Source: Wolfiporia cocos (taxonomy: Eukaryota > Basidiomycota > Agaricomycetes > Polyporales > Phaeolaceae). Taken from it: a stretch of DNA of 64,000 nt. The position numbers were made by a program, and so were the translations under genes. Below, piece after piece: positions 11,501 through 22,836 of this stretch (position 1 is the first letter of the stretch; each line of letters starts with the position of its first letter). Location of the stretch: positions 3,038,001 through 3,102,000 of the forward strand of contig JACCLO010000010.1 of the NCBI GenBank assembly GCA_029448655.1. Direction: 5' to 3'. The notes beneath the pieces were generated by a model that was not told the origin of the DNA, did no database searches, and saw only the letters and a program-made list of their open reading frames with translations.

Positions 11501-11851
11501 ATCATCTCGAACAAGGTGCGCCGCCGGGTGAGTGATGCGGTTTATGGGATTGCTCTTGCTCACTCCGGTCATCTCGAACAAGATGGGCGAGAATGTGAGT
11601 GCTATGGTTTATGGGTTGCACTTTACTCACTCCGATCGTCTCGAACAAGGAGTTCGAGGATGTGAGTGCTGCAGTTTATGGGATTGCTCTTGCTCATACC
11701 GGTCATCTCGAACAAGGCGCTCGAGGATGTGAGTGCTACGGTTTATGGGATTGCTCTTACTCACTCGTATTATCTCAAACAAGTTATTCAAGCACGTGAG
11801 TGCTCCGGTTTATGGGATTGCTCTTTGCTCACTCCGATCATCTCGAACAAG
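8515..11851 (+). repeat. 67-bp tandem array of mini-intron/micro-exon units, copy I
   Basis: Fifty intron-like units are arranged head to tail, mostly 67 bp (two of 64 bp, early ones 65-68 bp). Each starts GTGAGT (GTAGGT or GTGAAT in early units). It carries CTCAC, CTTAC, CTAAC or CTCAT about 20 nt before the end and finishes ATCTCGAACAAG. The next 12 nt differ from unit to unit. Read in phase 0 they give ALED, EFED, MGEN, MVRD, VRRR, LFKH and similar. Two units have 9 nt (VIE, LIE). The fourth has an unusable ACACG acceptor, but the AG six bases earlier gives an 18-nt exon, DTEFGD. The first behaves the same way (SKILDY). No micro-exon has a stop in this phase. Short ORFs of 62-66 codons through the array are artefacts of a period not divisible by three. 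It joins the F-box exon at 11852 in frame. Confidence 0.85.
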
Positions 11852-13543
11852 CCACCCGTTCCGCACTGGCTCTCAAGATCAGCGCTAGGCAGAAGGCATC
11901 ATTGGATCATCTATCAGCTCAATGGCATCTGGTATGAGGGACCTGTAGGCCAACAAACCCAGTCGGAAGTGGGTAGCTATTTGCACAGGATCTTCCGTCC
12001 CTTGCCGACATCAATCACGGAGCGCATTCCCCTAGAGATTTACCAAGCGATCATCGATAAATTGAGCGAAGATGACAGACTCTCTGATGATGGCTCGGGC
12101 AGCAAATTTCACACCACCAGAGGTGCCCTATTCAATTGCACACTTGTGTGCAAGGCATGGCATGAATGGAGTTTGACTCGTCTCTATTCAGAGATAAGAC
12201 TTGATCTATGGGTCTATCCCTCACTTGTCAAGGCACTCATGACAAATAATTCTATCTCGGCATTTTGGCTACGGTCGGCCACTCGGAGGCTAGCAATCAT
12301 CGATTCGCAGAATCCAAAGGAGTCCTTCCTTCGACTTGTTCCATACACTCTGGGACCACACATGCCACTGCTCACAGAGTTGACAGTGTCCTGCATGCAC
12401 TCCAATTCCCACTGCTCATTCCAGCTGGATAATGGCTTCTTTCTGCTCTTTCCCCTGATTGGACAGAATGTTACCCACTTGGAATTGAGCCATATCAAGT
12501 GGTATAACCAAAGAGATTTCCATCGATTCTTGGACTGCTTTCCCAATCTCATTCAATTCTATTCAAAAGATCAAATGATGCACAATCCTCCTCACATTGC
12601 ACCCTTACCCACCACATCAATTAGATCCCACTTGAAGACCCTCAAAGCTGAATTTGATGATACAGGAGAGGAGCATTCACATGTACATCTACTCAACTCA
12701 TTAGTGCTGTGGATCAAGAGCAAAAAACCTCTACTCCATGCCATTAAGCTCAAACCATGTCACACTAGGGGTGACTGGATAGCAGCATACTCCTGGCTCC
12801 TGCAAAGTGTGGAGCCAACTGTAAAACATTTGGAGATACCTTGGCAGATTGGTTTGTCCTTCTTGTCACAGACATGATTGACACTGACATTGTGGTGTAT
12901 AGGAGAGGCAAAGCATTTCTCCAAATATTTGAGTCTGCAGACAATTGTCTACAATGAATCAGTTTCTCCAAATCCAAGCCAAGAAGGCTGGAAACAGTGC
13001 TGGGAACATATTATACAGTTATGTTTACAGATTCACTCCCCGAGTATCTGTAATATCATTATCAGGATCAACGTGGGCTACATGCAAGACCACAGACAGG
13101 TTGCAAACCTAATCAACAAAGAGGAGATGGCCCTTGTGAATTCAATCAAGGCAATCCCATCTAACCCATCTTTGTGTGGGTTGAAATGGTTTAAGCTTGA
13201 GCTTTGGCAGGACCGAGTGATCGGTCATAAGCACTTCGATAGGCTAGAAACCGCCGGTCAGGACTCGGAAATTGCGACCCGCTACAAAAAGCGCTTTCCG
13301 GATTGGCACAAACGGGGAATCCTGGTAGTGAAGTTGAATCTCGGCTACGGCGATGGAAATGAGCGTGTATTCTCCGGGAATGCGTATGTACTTCATGTCT
13401 TTGCCAGGGTCATTCAATCGCTCAATTGTCATCTTGTAGGTGGTGAACACGTTCCGTACTGCTTGAGAGACCATCGTCAATTCATACCCTGGGCCGTCCT
13501 AATGCCTTCCAATACTCGGATGTGTTTCACCATGGCATTATAG
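11852..13543 (+). pseudogene. F-box protein, copy I, one in-frame stop
   Basis: The first exon after the array (11852-11931) gives PPVPHWLSRSALGRRHHW and on to NGIW. A 57-nt intron (11932-11988, GTATGA to CACAG) leads in frame to IFRPLPTSITERIPLEIY. The F-box follows: IPLEIYQAIIDKL, then LFNCTLVCKAWHEWSLTRLY. A leucine-rich C-terminal part (LTELTVS, VTHLELSHIKW, HLKTLKAEF) is typical of basidiomycete F-box/LRR proteins that recruit substrates to SCF ubiquitin ligases. A TGA at 12875-12877 interrupts the frame. The same frame continues for 221 codons to 13543. The stop is one CpG transition away from CGA, so this copy is recently disabled or encodes a shortened protein. The true 3' end after about 13500 is uncertain. 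Confidence 0.7.
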
Positions 13544-15690
13544 GTGTCCTGGATCGAGTCCATAGTGTGCGGACGAGACGGCCATTCACCGTGACATTTC
13601 ATAGGTTCCTACGACCCGTCATTCATACGACCTGGTTTTAAAATCATCCCTTCATTCCGTGCCCTTCACTGTGTCTCAGGTCTCGTGCCGTCGTCATGTA
13701 TTCATAGCTTTATAACTGCTGAGTTCCCCGTCATACACGCGTATACGTACCTATTTCGCGTTGTTGACCGATCAGGATTAGTCGTCTTCCGCTCATGCTT
13801 CTTGAAATTATCGTATGCAGATGGGATGTCCTTTAGGTTAGTTATACTGATAACATTCAGTCGAAACTTGTCCGATGGAGAAACCGATTCGTGCTGAAGA
13901 GACTTCTGATGCGATCTCGAACAGACTTTGTATACCGAGTCTTCGGCTGCCGAATGTTCGCTCCCAGACACTGCACGAATTAGCAGAGGCGACAATCTCA
14001 GGTGGTCGGGTAATATGCCGTCCATTCGTCAATCGACTCGCGTTTCCTCCCCATCGTTTTGGATGCATCACTGTATATGCTCAATAGGAAAATGTATAGC
14101 ATTGCGCAACAGTACAACACGAGAATCAGTGATACTGCATTCAAGGACACCAGTACTACCCAACAATTTTTGTCCCCGAATACATACCCGGTTATGGCAC
14201 GCGTACCATTACAAACCGTGTAACAGCTTGCGTTCTCGTCCCAAACCCTCGTAACCCGTTCTTGTCAGACGTGCCTGCGCAGTGCCACAAATAAATTACC
14301 GGCACTTGTGGACAATCGAATGTTGTGCATTGTGGTGTAAGTGATGGTGAGTTGTAGAATAGTCTTGCAGATGTGGGGTATGATCGCCCACACCTAGGTC
14401 CGAGTACAACGCGACCATACTCAGTGTTATCGTCTCGCCTATCGGGTTGTGGTGCGTCACATCATGTATGTTGCATTGTCATTGCCGCTGGTGCACAATC
14501 TCCGTCAGCTGCTGTCATAGTTGAATACTCGAACACCGAACGAACGCGCACCTCAAGCCAGCCTTGACACGCGATCCTTGATGCTAAGGCATGAGCTCGA
14601 TATAGTCGGTCCGGACGATGCGTTCGACATGGACATTTGTTGGTACTCGCCATCCGCTTACGCCGTAAGCGTTCGTTGAACACCCAACCATCTGCGTGCC
14701 AGCTGAGATCGCCTATAATAGAGTGCATGACCAGTGGGACCTCCTACGCCGAACTGTAGACACCTGCGGATGATGGTTGAGGTAAAAGGACAGGGACAGT
14801 CGCATGCAGGTGCACGAAGACGGCGCGGAGTGTTGCGGGGCGGTAGAAGACACGGTCAGCTCGGGAGAGATGGGGACGCGACGGAATGGGCGGGGCGCTT
14901 GACGCACGCTTGCCATCTGTGCCCCTTCGAGTCGCTTGCTAGGCGAGAGGGCGGCCGCTGTGCATGTCAGTACTCGCAATCGAAGCGTGCTGCCGGACAA
15001 CAGAAGGCACCGTGGCCGTTAACAGCAGCTACGGACGCGTCTCATTAGCGCTCATGTGATGGACACCGACAACTTACACTCGTTCAACCATTCATTCGCG
15101 TACAAAATCAATGTCTCACTACATCAGGAAATTTGCTTTGAGATTTAAAGCGTCACCCACAGTTACAGAGGCTTTTAATGTTGGGCGAATTGTAAGAGGT
15201 GATTATAATCTGGTGGCTGAAGTAAAAACCGTGCGAATGTCGCTTTGCATCCAGGCTCGAGAAAATAATCATGTTATAATCAATCATAATCCAACGAGCC
15301 ACTGATTATAAGCGCTATCAGTGATTGCGACAGTGGAAAAAATCGGTATAACGTGGTCAAAACACAAGGGAGGCACTGTACTCCACAAGCAAACACTTTA
15401 GCACGTCTACCCCGTATTATGGAACTCCAACACTATAGCGAGAAGGTCATGGGCCGCACACGGCAATGTGTGGCCATACATAGTGCGACGCAGCTTTTAA
15501 CAGTCGTAGAAGAGCATCATATCTATAAGCTTAGGACCAGCTGTCAGCCAAGATACAGATTCGTTACATATACACAATGAACTACATGTGTAAATGTACC
15601 GTTGACTATATCAGTATCGCGCCGAGTCGGGCTTTGGAGCGACGCTAGGCGCTTGTGCTACATGATGTATCACATGCCTCTTACGCTACT
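13544..15690. other. No gene seen
   Basis: Only overlapping frames of 110 codons or fewer occur on both strands. They have no recognisable motif, intron structure or similarity to the rest of the window. CpG content is normal, unlike the first 5 kb. Confidence 0.5.
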
Positions 15691-15699
15691 GCATAGCCC

Positions 15700-15775
15700 T
15701 TATAGCCCAGCGGTTAGGTGCATCGAAATTTTGGTCCTTGTCACGCTATAGCTAGCAATGAGTGCTGTGGTTCGA
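15700..15775 (+). repeat. tRNA-like A box/B box, possible SINE head
   Basis: TAGCCCAGCGGTTAGG resembles a tRNA A box, and GGTTCGACCCC about 45 bp later resembles a B box. The T-arm and acceptor stems do not pair, so it is not a functional tRNA gene. A tRNA-derived SINE head or a decayed tRNA is the better reading. Confidence 0.35.
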
Positions 15776-16146
15776 CCCCGGGATTTGCTAACTTCAGCGG
15801 CCCAGAAGAGAGATGGTAAACTTCCTTCAACTCGCCAAATATCTCCTTAGCTAAAAGCTTCTACCTCAAGTAAGGTGAAAGCAGTAACAGTAAGTTGATG
15901 GGCTTAAGAAGATCTGGATTTACTTTTCGACTTTCAGACCAGTGTAATACTGGCGGTTACCTGCGATTATAATCATGTGCACTATGATTTTAAGTGATTT
16001 TTTTGTTAGGCACTGTGATTAAAACCGCTCGCGCCAACCGTGCGCATAAAATAATCGCTTCTGTATAGGCTTATGTGAAAATGCCAGTTTCATAGATTTA
16101 AACCGGCGATAACCGGTTATGGAACGCAGCGGTAATTTTCTGATGT

Positions 16147-16720
16147 ATGATCCTCGGCACTTTCCGTACGACACCTATCGGCTCTCGCGAACACCTCGCA
16201 TCCATTCTCCCCATTCCTCTTACTCTCCATCAAATCGTCACTCAATATGCTATTCGTACTCGTACCCTCCCTACTCATTCCCCTATCCATAACCGTCGTT
16301 ACTCCAATGTCTGACAACCATACCCTCTTACCTTACGTACGATCAACAAAACCTACCCTTACACAAATCCACTAACTTACATCCACCACCTGCTCCCTAC
16401 CGATACTGAATGCATTGACCCTTTCATACAGGCACCCTGGGATCGTCAACCAAGATGGGGCAACCGTCTTCAATTTGATACCATTGCGCAGAAGTCCACA
16501 AAGGCAGAACGCCACACCCACCGCCGTCGAATCCAACACCTGATCGACGTCATCGCCACCAACCCTGATCACCTAGCTATATATACCGATGGATCATCAG
16601 GCACGCCACGATACCGACGTAAACCGCATACCGGTGCAGCATTCCTCGTTACCCACAGAGGCGCCTGTCACAGATTTATCTGGGGCTTACAGCATTTTTT
16701 CTATGATTATAGCAATTTAC
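16147..16720 (+). pseudogene. Non-LTR retrotransposon fragment (RT thumb and RNase H)
   Basis: One frame with a single TGA reads MILGTFRTTPIGSREHLASI near its start and ..TRTLPTHSPI, typical of the thumb region of LINE reverse transcriptases. About 110 codons later comes LAIYTDGSSGTPRYRRKPHT followed by GAAFLV, the first catalytic motif (TDGS) of the RNase H domain. The rest of RNase H and all of the RT core are missing. It resembles Tad-like fungal LINEs. The in-frame TGA could again be a CGA transition. Confidence 0.7.
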
Positions 16721-16756
16721 CTGGGAATTATACGTCTAACTACAAGTCATCTACGC

Positions 16757-16852
16757 CACTCACGCTTACGCTCACGCTTGGCTCACGCCTCGCTAACGCT
16801 AAGTGTAACCCTTGGCTCACGCTAAGCTAACGCTTGGCTAACGCCAAACCAT
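16757..16852. repeat. Short GCTCACGC/GCTAACGC repeat tract
   Basis: Irregular repeats of CACGCTTGGCTCACGC and GCTAACGCTTGGCTAACGCC occur here. It may be the simple-sequence tail or edge of the neighbouring LINE fragment or of the following LTR-like region. Confidence 0.5.
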
Positions 16853-18292
16853 ATGGTCTCGCCCGTCAGAGCAAGACCAGCCACGTCATAGATCCTAGAT
16901 CATAATGATAGGCCGAGCGCGGCACGCTCGCATAATAATGTCCACATATACAAACATCGCCTCATGGCAATGTACTATTGGGTCGGCCTTCACGGCTTCC
17001 CACCGCCATAAGATCCTTGATCACAATGGCACCTCAGGCGCGCCACGCCTTCGCATAATAATGGCAACACGACCATACAGCACTATAATAGCATCAAGGC
17101 TATATCGCTATAGGTCACGGCCTTCTCGGCCTCCCACGGACTCGGCGGTCTCCAAGTCCCGGGCTTCTGCCATCACGGCGTTGCCCAAACACCGGTCCTC
17201 GCCTCACGGCTAAGACCACCATATGTTCCGGTAACCATCCGGTCCGGACATATCACATGCTACGGTGCCTGCTGGCCCAATAGCATTACGACCTCGGCGC
17301 CTCGCCTTGGTCATCACACGAAGACCGGCCAATCGCCATTATACCGCAAGGTATCCGGCAACCGGCTTCCCATATACCCGGGCTGCGCCCGCGTTCATAT
17401 GATAAAGATAACAAATCCCTCTCCTACGATTGGTGCGGCCATTAGGGCCCATCACGGCCATTGTAGAAAGAGTCCATAAACATCAGATAAGATAGCGCTT
17501 CGCCTCTTGACAAAGCCACATAACCCGGAATGGTAGTACTAGCTAGTAGCACGTGCCATCCGAATAAACATGTATATAAGTAGGGCCTTGACGGCCTATA
17601 ACCTTAGTTCTATTCTTCTCGGCGTACGCCGTAGAAGAACCTCCTACCTCCTGCTGCGTCTGATAACCTCTTCCTCACCTAAGTCGCCTAGTTCATCGCA
17701 GGATACTGGCTTGGTGAGTCCCACAGAGCCATCTGTGTCAAGGGCCGGGGATTGGACTTTGCCAAGAGGCTAGAAGCCCGGGACTCTGCAAGTGCCGGAG
17801 CCCGTGGTAACCAGGGTTAGCCGGACCAGTAGCATTAATAGCGTAGGGCTATAATTATGCTATGGCACCATTCTGTTGTAAGGATGGCACGACGTGTGAC
17901 ATCATCTTCTGATAGAATAATGATGTAATGGTCTGGCCTGTAAGGCTGGACCGGTTGACGTAGCGATGATGTAGCTGAGTCTGGACTATGATGCAATACC
18001 ATAGCTAGGATAGCTGATGGTGACGTTGCCGTGATGTCATTAGTCTGGGCTGGGGCCGTGATGGCTGTAGCTATGATGTTGAGATGACATGGAAATCCTG
18101 ACTAGCATGTTATGTGTAGTTATGGGAGCTTAGTAGTGTGTCATTACATTATGTAAGCTATAAGGCCATGTTAGGACCTTATCATGTGGCAATATGGGAT
18201 AAGTCCCGGATAACTTGTAGGTCGACGTATAAATCCCAGATGAAATGCTAAAAATAGCGGAAAAATGCTAGTCCCAGATAAATCTGTAACAA
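16853..18292. other. LTR-like repeat region, boundaries unresolved
   Basis: There is no convincing gene. A TATA-like ATGTATATAAGTAGGGCC at about 17570, followed by a pyrimidine-rich leader, resembles the LTR promoters at 23136 and 24510. The right end, ATAAATCTGTAACA at about 18279-18292, matches the inner end of the family A LTR at 18966-19588. I could not find a matching left end or target duplication, so this may be several truncated LTRs. Confidence 0.4.
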
Positions 18293-18457
18293 ATAGTATT
18301 TCGGTCCTCATTGATCCTACAAATTTTATTTCGGTCCTCGTTGATCCTGCCATTATCCCACGCATAGTATCTGCTTGTATCTACGTATATCTACCGAGCT
18401 GGTATTTACAATAGTTAGCGCACTAGATATGAGGGTTTGCATTTTGCCGATGCACAG
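18293..18457. repeat. Dispersed repeat shared with 7900-8058
   Basis: It contains TATTTCGGTCCTCGTTGATCC followed by a near-identical stretch through GTATCTACGTATATCTAC and TTTTGCCGATGC. The same order is present at 7900-8058. No coding content is seen. Confidence 0.6.
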
Positions 18458-18780
18458 AGATAACTGGGGTGAGGTGGGTGGAAGAGCGCCAAGTTCAGAA
18501 TGAGGTCTGAACCGTGCACTCTACCCCCTATATATATTAGTGTAGTGTTTATACATATATATCCTAGCCGCTGGTAATGGCACTGTGTAGTGAGCATAGG
18601 TGATTGTAGAGAGGGTGCTTTAGAAGCACTTAGCGTGAGTTTAAGTGTGAGTCACATTTTGCCCATGACACATAACCTAGTCATGCCTCACAAGTGAGTC
18701 TCCGATAGTTGGAATTGTCCAATTCCCCTCAGCAGGTATCTGCTATCTATGCTGTCACCATCGTCTTATTACCATGTAGC

Positions 18781-19662
18781 TGTTGAAATTTACAGAAAGG
18801 TGCCCGCTCATGAGGCTATGCGCTCCCTTTCAGACTCCAGGGACTTTGTCTGGATGGGTTACAAATGCACAGTGTAGGTACGTACAATCCATCTCATTTT
18901 ATGCTAACGGTGACTCATCTGCCTGTACTGCCCCGATTATCAGCCCCCGACTCCTGCCATGCCTGTGACACAGACATACTGTCTGTGGGACTTGCCCATA
19001 GCCAGGGTAACTCCAATTGCCCATAGCCAGGGTAACTCCAATAGCCCTACGCCGTAATCCGAGGTCCATGGCACCTGTGGAGAGGTGGGGGTGACAAGCA
19101 AGTCTTGATGGCAGTATGCCGAGTGACAAGGCCGGCATCCCCAGACAAGCAAGTCAAGGACTAAGAAAGGAGAGGCAGCCCACAAGATAGCATGAAAGAG
19201 GGTTTCATCACCCTACGTCGAGAATGCTAAACATGAGGATGTAAGTCCTCATGCTAGCACATATATACATGGGGGTGCACCAGTACCTACGAGCCTGCCC
19301 TAAGATGCGAGGGTCTGTGCGCGTAACGTAGAGGGAAGGTAACATAATGACAAGGCACCAGTAATGGCGCCGAGTCATGTGGCATAATGGTAGAGACACC
19401 AGTAATGGCGCTCTGGCATAATGTGATGGAAGACGCCTGTAAGGGCACTTCTGCATAGAAGGTGGCGCCGGTAATGGCGCTCATGCATAGGGGGTGTGAT
19501 GCTACTTAGGATGGCTACTTACGAGGTGTAACATGGCGTAGAAATCCTGTAAAAAATAGTGGTGACACCCCAGAATAAATCTGTGACAGCCTGCCATTTC
19601 CACCTTGGCGTGCTATTGACTCCGATCAATGCATGACTCCGATCGTACCATTGCACACTGAC
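18781..19662 (-). mobile_element. Short LTR, family E, split by a family A LTR
   Basis: It begins TGTTGAAATTTACAG, the reverse complement of the end of the 272-bp LTR at 35701-35972, and runs to about TTGCACACTGA. The last 20 or so bp and about 13 bp of the P450 target are deleted, so only the left flank (GTAGC) of its target duplication remains. It carries the 623-bp LTR at 18966-19588. Confidence 0.75.
18966..19588 (-). mobile_element. Solo LTR, family A, 623 bp, TSD GCCTG
   Basis: It starts TGACACAGACATACTG and ends AATCTGTGACA, flanked by GCCTG at 18961-18965 and 19589-19593. Its left end is the reverse complement of the right end of 22837-24117 (GGTATGTCTGTGTCA), so both are one family in opposite orientation. 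A 25-bp direct duplication (GCCCATAGCCAGGGTAACTCC) lies at about 18992-19041. It is inserted within a family E LTR, which lies within the P450. Confidence 0.88.
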
Positions 19663-20089
19663 ATAGAGTCATGGAGGATGATGAGTATTGTGGGTACCAT
19701 ATCCCCAAAGGTTCCATAGTTATTCCAAATATATGGTACCTGTCTCACTTTGAGTGTCAACAAGCATACATTGCTTACACCCCTGTGCTTACAGGTTTAT
19801 GATGCAGGATCCCTCTGAGTTTGCAGATCCAAAGAGATTCTGGCCAGAGCATTTCCTTGGAATGAGCCCAAATGAGGCTCAGCAGAAGAATCCAATTAAT
19901 TTTATTTTCGGATTTGGGAGACGGTGTGTTATGAGATCATATTCCATACCCGAAAGAAAGTGATGGGGAATTTCATAATCTACCCTGGACATCATTTCGC
20001 TGACAAGAATATCTGGCTGGCAATTGTATGCACTGCATCACTCTTCAATATCCAGAAGGCCTGTGACATAGATGGCTGAGAGATCACAC

Positions 20090-22477
20090 CCAATGAAAAT
20101 CCTTAGTCTACCTGTAAATACCAGTTAATATCAGAAACTATATTGAGATAATAATTCATACCACAAGCTATCAAAAGCTAAATGCCAAGAGTCCAGGTGG
20201 TCCACCAAGACTTTTGACATACCCATACATACTAGTTAATATATTCAAGATATTTCTGAATAATAGAAGGCGCATCTGAGTGTTTCTCGAGCAAATGTCC
20301 AGTAGAAAAGCTGCAACTTGCAAGTCCACACTGTGCTGTTTGCAAACCCAAGTGCCAATGTGAGCTAGTCACATTATGTCATGGGCAAAAGCTTTTCCTA
20401 ATGACAACAAGCCTGATCCGGTTCCAAGGCTCCCTGCACCTAGTCACACCCAGCTCATACACTGGAAGGAACCAGGCCACACCTAGATAACAACTCATGA
20501 CCATGTTCCCACACAGCCATGATGACCGATACATATTTCATATACTACTATGCTTCTATGTTTCAGAGTCCGGCTTAGACCCCCACCCTAGTCATGCCCC
20601 AGACTCCCTAGTTACCATATACAGCCAATATAGTACAAACATGTACAAACAGCCTAGCAGTATAATAGCAGGCCTCACTCAACTGGTAACCCCAGTCTGA
20701 ACTTGGCATTCATCCACTTCGCTCCCCTCATTTTGCTCTAAGGTTTTAGTGGCCTTGTCACATTATTGCATCATAGACGTGTCTCACCACATTAACATCT
20801 TCTTTCCCCTCATCTCTTCTTTGTATTTCCACCATCCCTCAAAGCTTCAGGAGTAGCTGCCTTATACCAGCAGATTTAAGGCTTTCAATGTATATTTAGT
20901 GAGTATATGTGCACACACACTGGCCTCTGTCGTCTCATGAGTCCCTAACCATCCTCTCAGCTTGATTACGAAGACCCCCAATCCTTGAGTTTTTCAAGTA
21001 CACATTAATGCCATTTCCTCCACTCACTTTTTGAGATCACAGTTACCAAGTGCTAATGTACATGCATCTCCCTTTCCCACCTGAATACTAGCTTATTTTG
21101 TGGCAGTTTGTGCATGAGCACAAACTGCTACAGTGGTGCCAATCACATTCTGGGGACAGCAATGCCACGCATGCAATTCCATGAGGGACAAGGTGCATGT
21201 AGGGATTCTCTGTTAATAGGTTCAAATTTGAATATGACATTTGTGGTGCTTGAAATGCAATGTGCGGTGCATCCTGGCTACATGCCATGAAGGTATGTGT
21301 GCGAATCACACTGTGTCTGCAGATTGTTCACTAACACCAGCGGTGCTGCATGCACTGTTGGTATTCTTGTTGAGTCTGTGGGTCTGTGCACATGGCACTG
21401 CAGGAGGATTCAGTATAATGCACAACCTGCATCGAAATGCTTAGGGTATGTTCTAGTAGCCTTTGATAGATTTCAGCAGCTTAGTGATTAGACTTTAAAA
21501 TGTATTGATACATTCTGGTTGAATGAAGAGCAATGGCCTCTAGGTATGAGTATAATCTGATAATTTTGAGTAGGCGGAATTTCTCAGCCAAGGCCCTCTG
21601 GTATTTTGCAGTAGCTCTCAGTATGCTGGAAAAAATCTTATGTATAATGAGGTATAAATGCTACATATCAAATCCTTCTCTGATAGCATTGCATATCGTA
21701 CAGTAGCTACTGCTAGGATGCCAGGCACTTAAAATCATACCCACAGCTATCAATGTCACACGCCAATTTCAAGCCCATAGGCACAGTACCTTTTCCGATC
21801 ATCAGGAGCACCCTTGATGCTGGAACCCGATGCCTCAGCTAGAACTAAGCCCTATATATAAGACATCCTGGGCACTAGCCACCAGCATCACCAGCCACAC
21901 CCAGAACCCTAGTCCCAGTCCATACAGTCCAGGGCCCAGTCATGAAGCCATACGGGCACAACACAAGCACCATGAGCCAGGCAGCACAAGCCATATACTG
22001 CCAGACACCCCATCACTCACCAGCTCAATATCCCGTTGTAGCTCAACGAACCCTACATGGCCATCCAAGACTCCTGGCTAGGACTAACACACATCCACCC
22101 AACCAACCGAACCCCATGCCTCCCATCTCCATGAACCACAGCCATTACTGGCTACACAATCCTTACAGATCATGGACTACACGCCATTACTGGCATGGAC
22201 TATGTACATTATGATCCATGGCCCATGGAAGACCTTAAACTCCACTGCACCCTGGCCTACGAGGAACACCGGCCACAGGCAGCCCCCAACAATGCCTTGT
22301 ACAACTGAGAACCCTACCAGCCACCAAGTAGCGCCAACCGATTGCAGCCGATCATGCTCAATCACCCAAGGCCATTACTGGCCAGTCCGCATTCCCGGCT
22401 AAAGCCACTCCTCAGTACCACTCCCTGGGAACCTGGACCACTATTGGTAGGTTCTGGTATGAGGTACTTTCACGAGG
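20090..22477 (-). mobile_element. hAT-like family B element in the P450 last exons
   Basis: It interrupts the P450 exactly between GATCACAC (20082-20089) and AATCACAC (22478-22485), an 8-bp target duplication with one mismatch. The ends CCAATGAAAATCC and GTACTTTCACGAGG match the family terminal repeat CCAGTGAAAAG. The middle aligns with 1417-2870 and, inverted, with 24837-26274. It has been enlarged by an LTR-like insertion from about 21768. No intact transposase is present. Confidence 0.7.
21768..22435 (+). mobile_element. LTR-like insertion inside a family B element
   Basis: Relative to the other family B copies, extra sequence starts at TGTCACACGCC after GCTATCAA and ends just before CTATTGGTAGG. 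It carries a TATA-like CTATATATAAGAC (about 21853) and several CCATTACTGGC motifs also seen in family A LTRs. No terminal CA or target duplication was found at the right end, so the boundary is approximate. Confidence 0.5.
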
Positions 22478-22663
22478 AATCACACCTGATGCAGCATTCA
22501 GTTCTGGATTTGTGAGGTGTGATGTTTGATGACTTTTTAGATGATGACTCCCAGATCTGATTATGTACTGTATAGCCATCCAAAACAGTTCCAGTGTGAG
22601 ATCAGGCCCCACTCAGAGGATGCTGTGAAGCTGTTGTCAGGATATATCGATTCCTCACTCTAG

Positions 22664-22836
22664 GTCCTGTGCTTCAGAGATTCCTAAAGAACACCTGCTT
22701 GTCTGATACTATTTCTGAAAGAGGATCCCATATCTACTGCTTTACTGAGCATCAACTTCGGTTAGCAGCTGCACATGGTAAAATGTGCTGCTTTACGAAA
22801 GTCGTTGAGTTGTCAGCTACACAAATTGCAGTCTTC
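22664..22836 (+). other. P450 copy III 3' flank, first segment
   Basis: It aligns with the flank of the 43610-45823 gene (45824-45995), the empty site for the LTR that follows. Further flank segments are 24118-24229, 24755-24836 and 26275-26760. Together they show how an originally continuous stretch of about 0.9 kb was dispersed over about 4 kb. Confidence 0.7.

Larger units (their letters stand above)
18665..22663 (+). pseudogene. Cytochrome P450, copy III, broken by insertions
   Basis: Matches to the P450 at 43610-45823 lie at 18665-18780, 19666-20089 and 22478-22663; the intervening DNA is transposon. The 5' two thirds of the gene are absent. Recognisable parts are [13 protein letters not shown], the PERF region (written PKRFWPEHF) and FGFGRR. 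The heme-ligand exon reads IYPGHHFAD, so the cysteine is replaced by tyrosine. The acceptor before it is lost. The C-terminal exon ends SSL with the stop at 22661-22663. CpG sites of the intact copies are largely TpG/CpA. It is clearly non-functional. Confidence 0.85.

Noticed and set aside
9126..11799. Ladder of 62-66 codon ORFs repeated every 67 bp
   Set aside because: The period is not divisible by three, so the same sequence is read in three frames until a fixed stop. These are artefacts of the repeat, not genes.
8515..11851. CRISPR-like appearance (regular conserved and variable parts)
   Set aside because: The variable parts are only 9-18 nt and the context is a eukaryotic multi-intron gene. 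The variable segments keep a reading frame and lie between splice-type AG and GT.
12875..12877. Programmed readthrough or selenocysteine at the F-box TGA
   Set aside because: Fungi of this group lack selenocysteine use as far as is known, and CGA-to-TGA mutation is common in this window. A nonsense mutation is the simpler explanation.
15700..15775. Functional tRNA gene
   Set aside because: A and B boxes are recognisable but the T-arm and acceptor stems do not pair.
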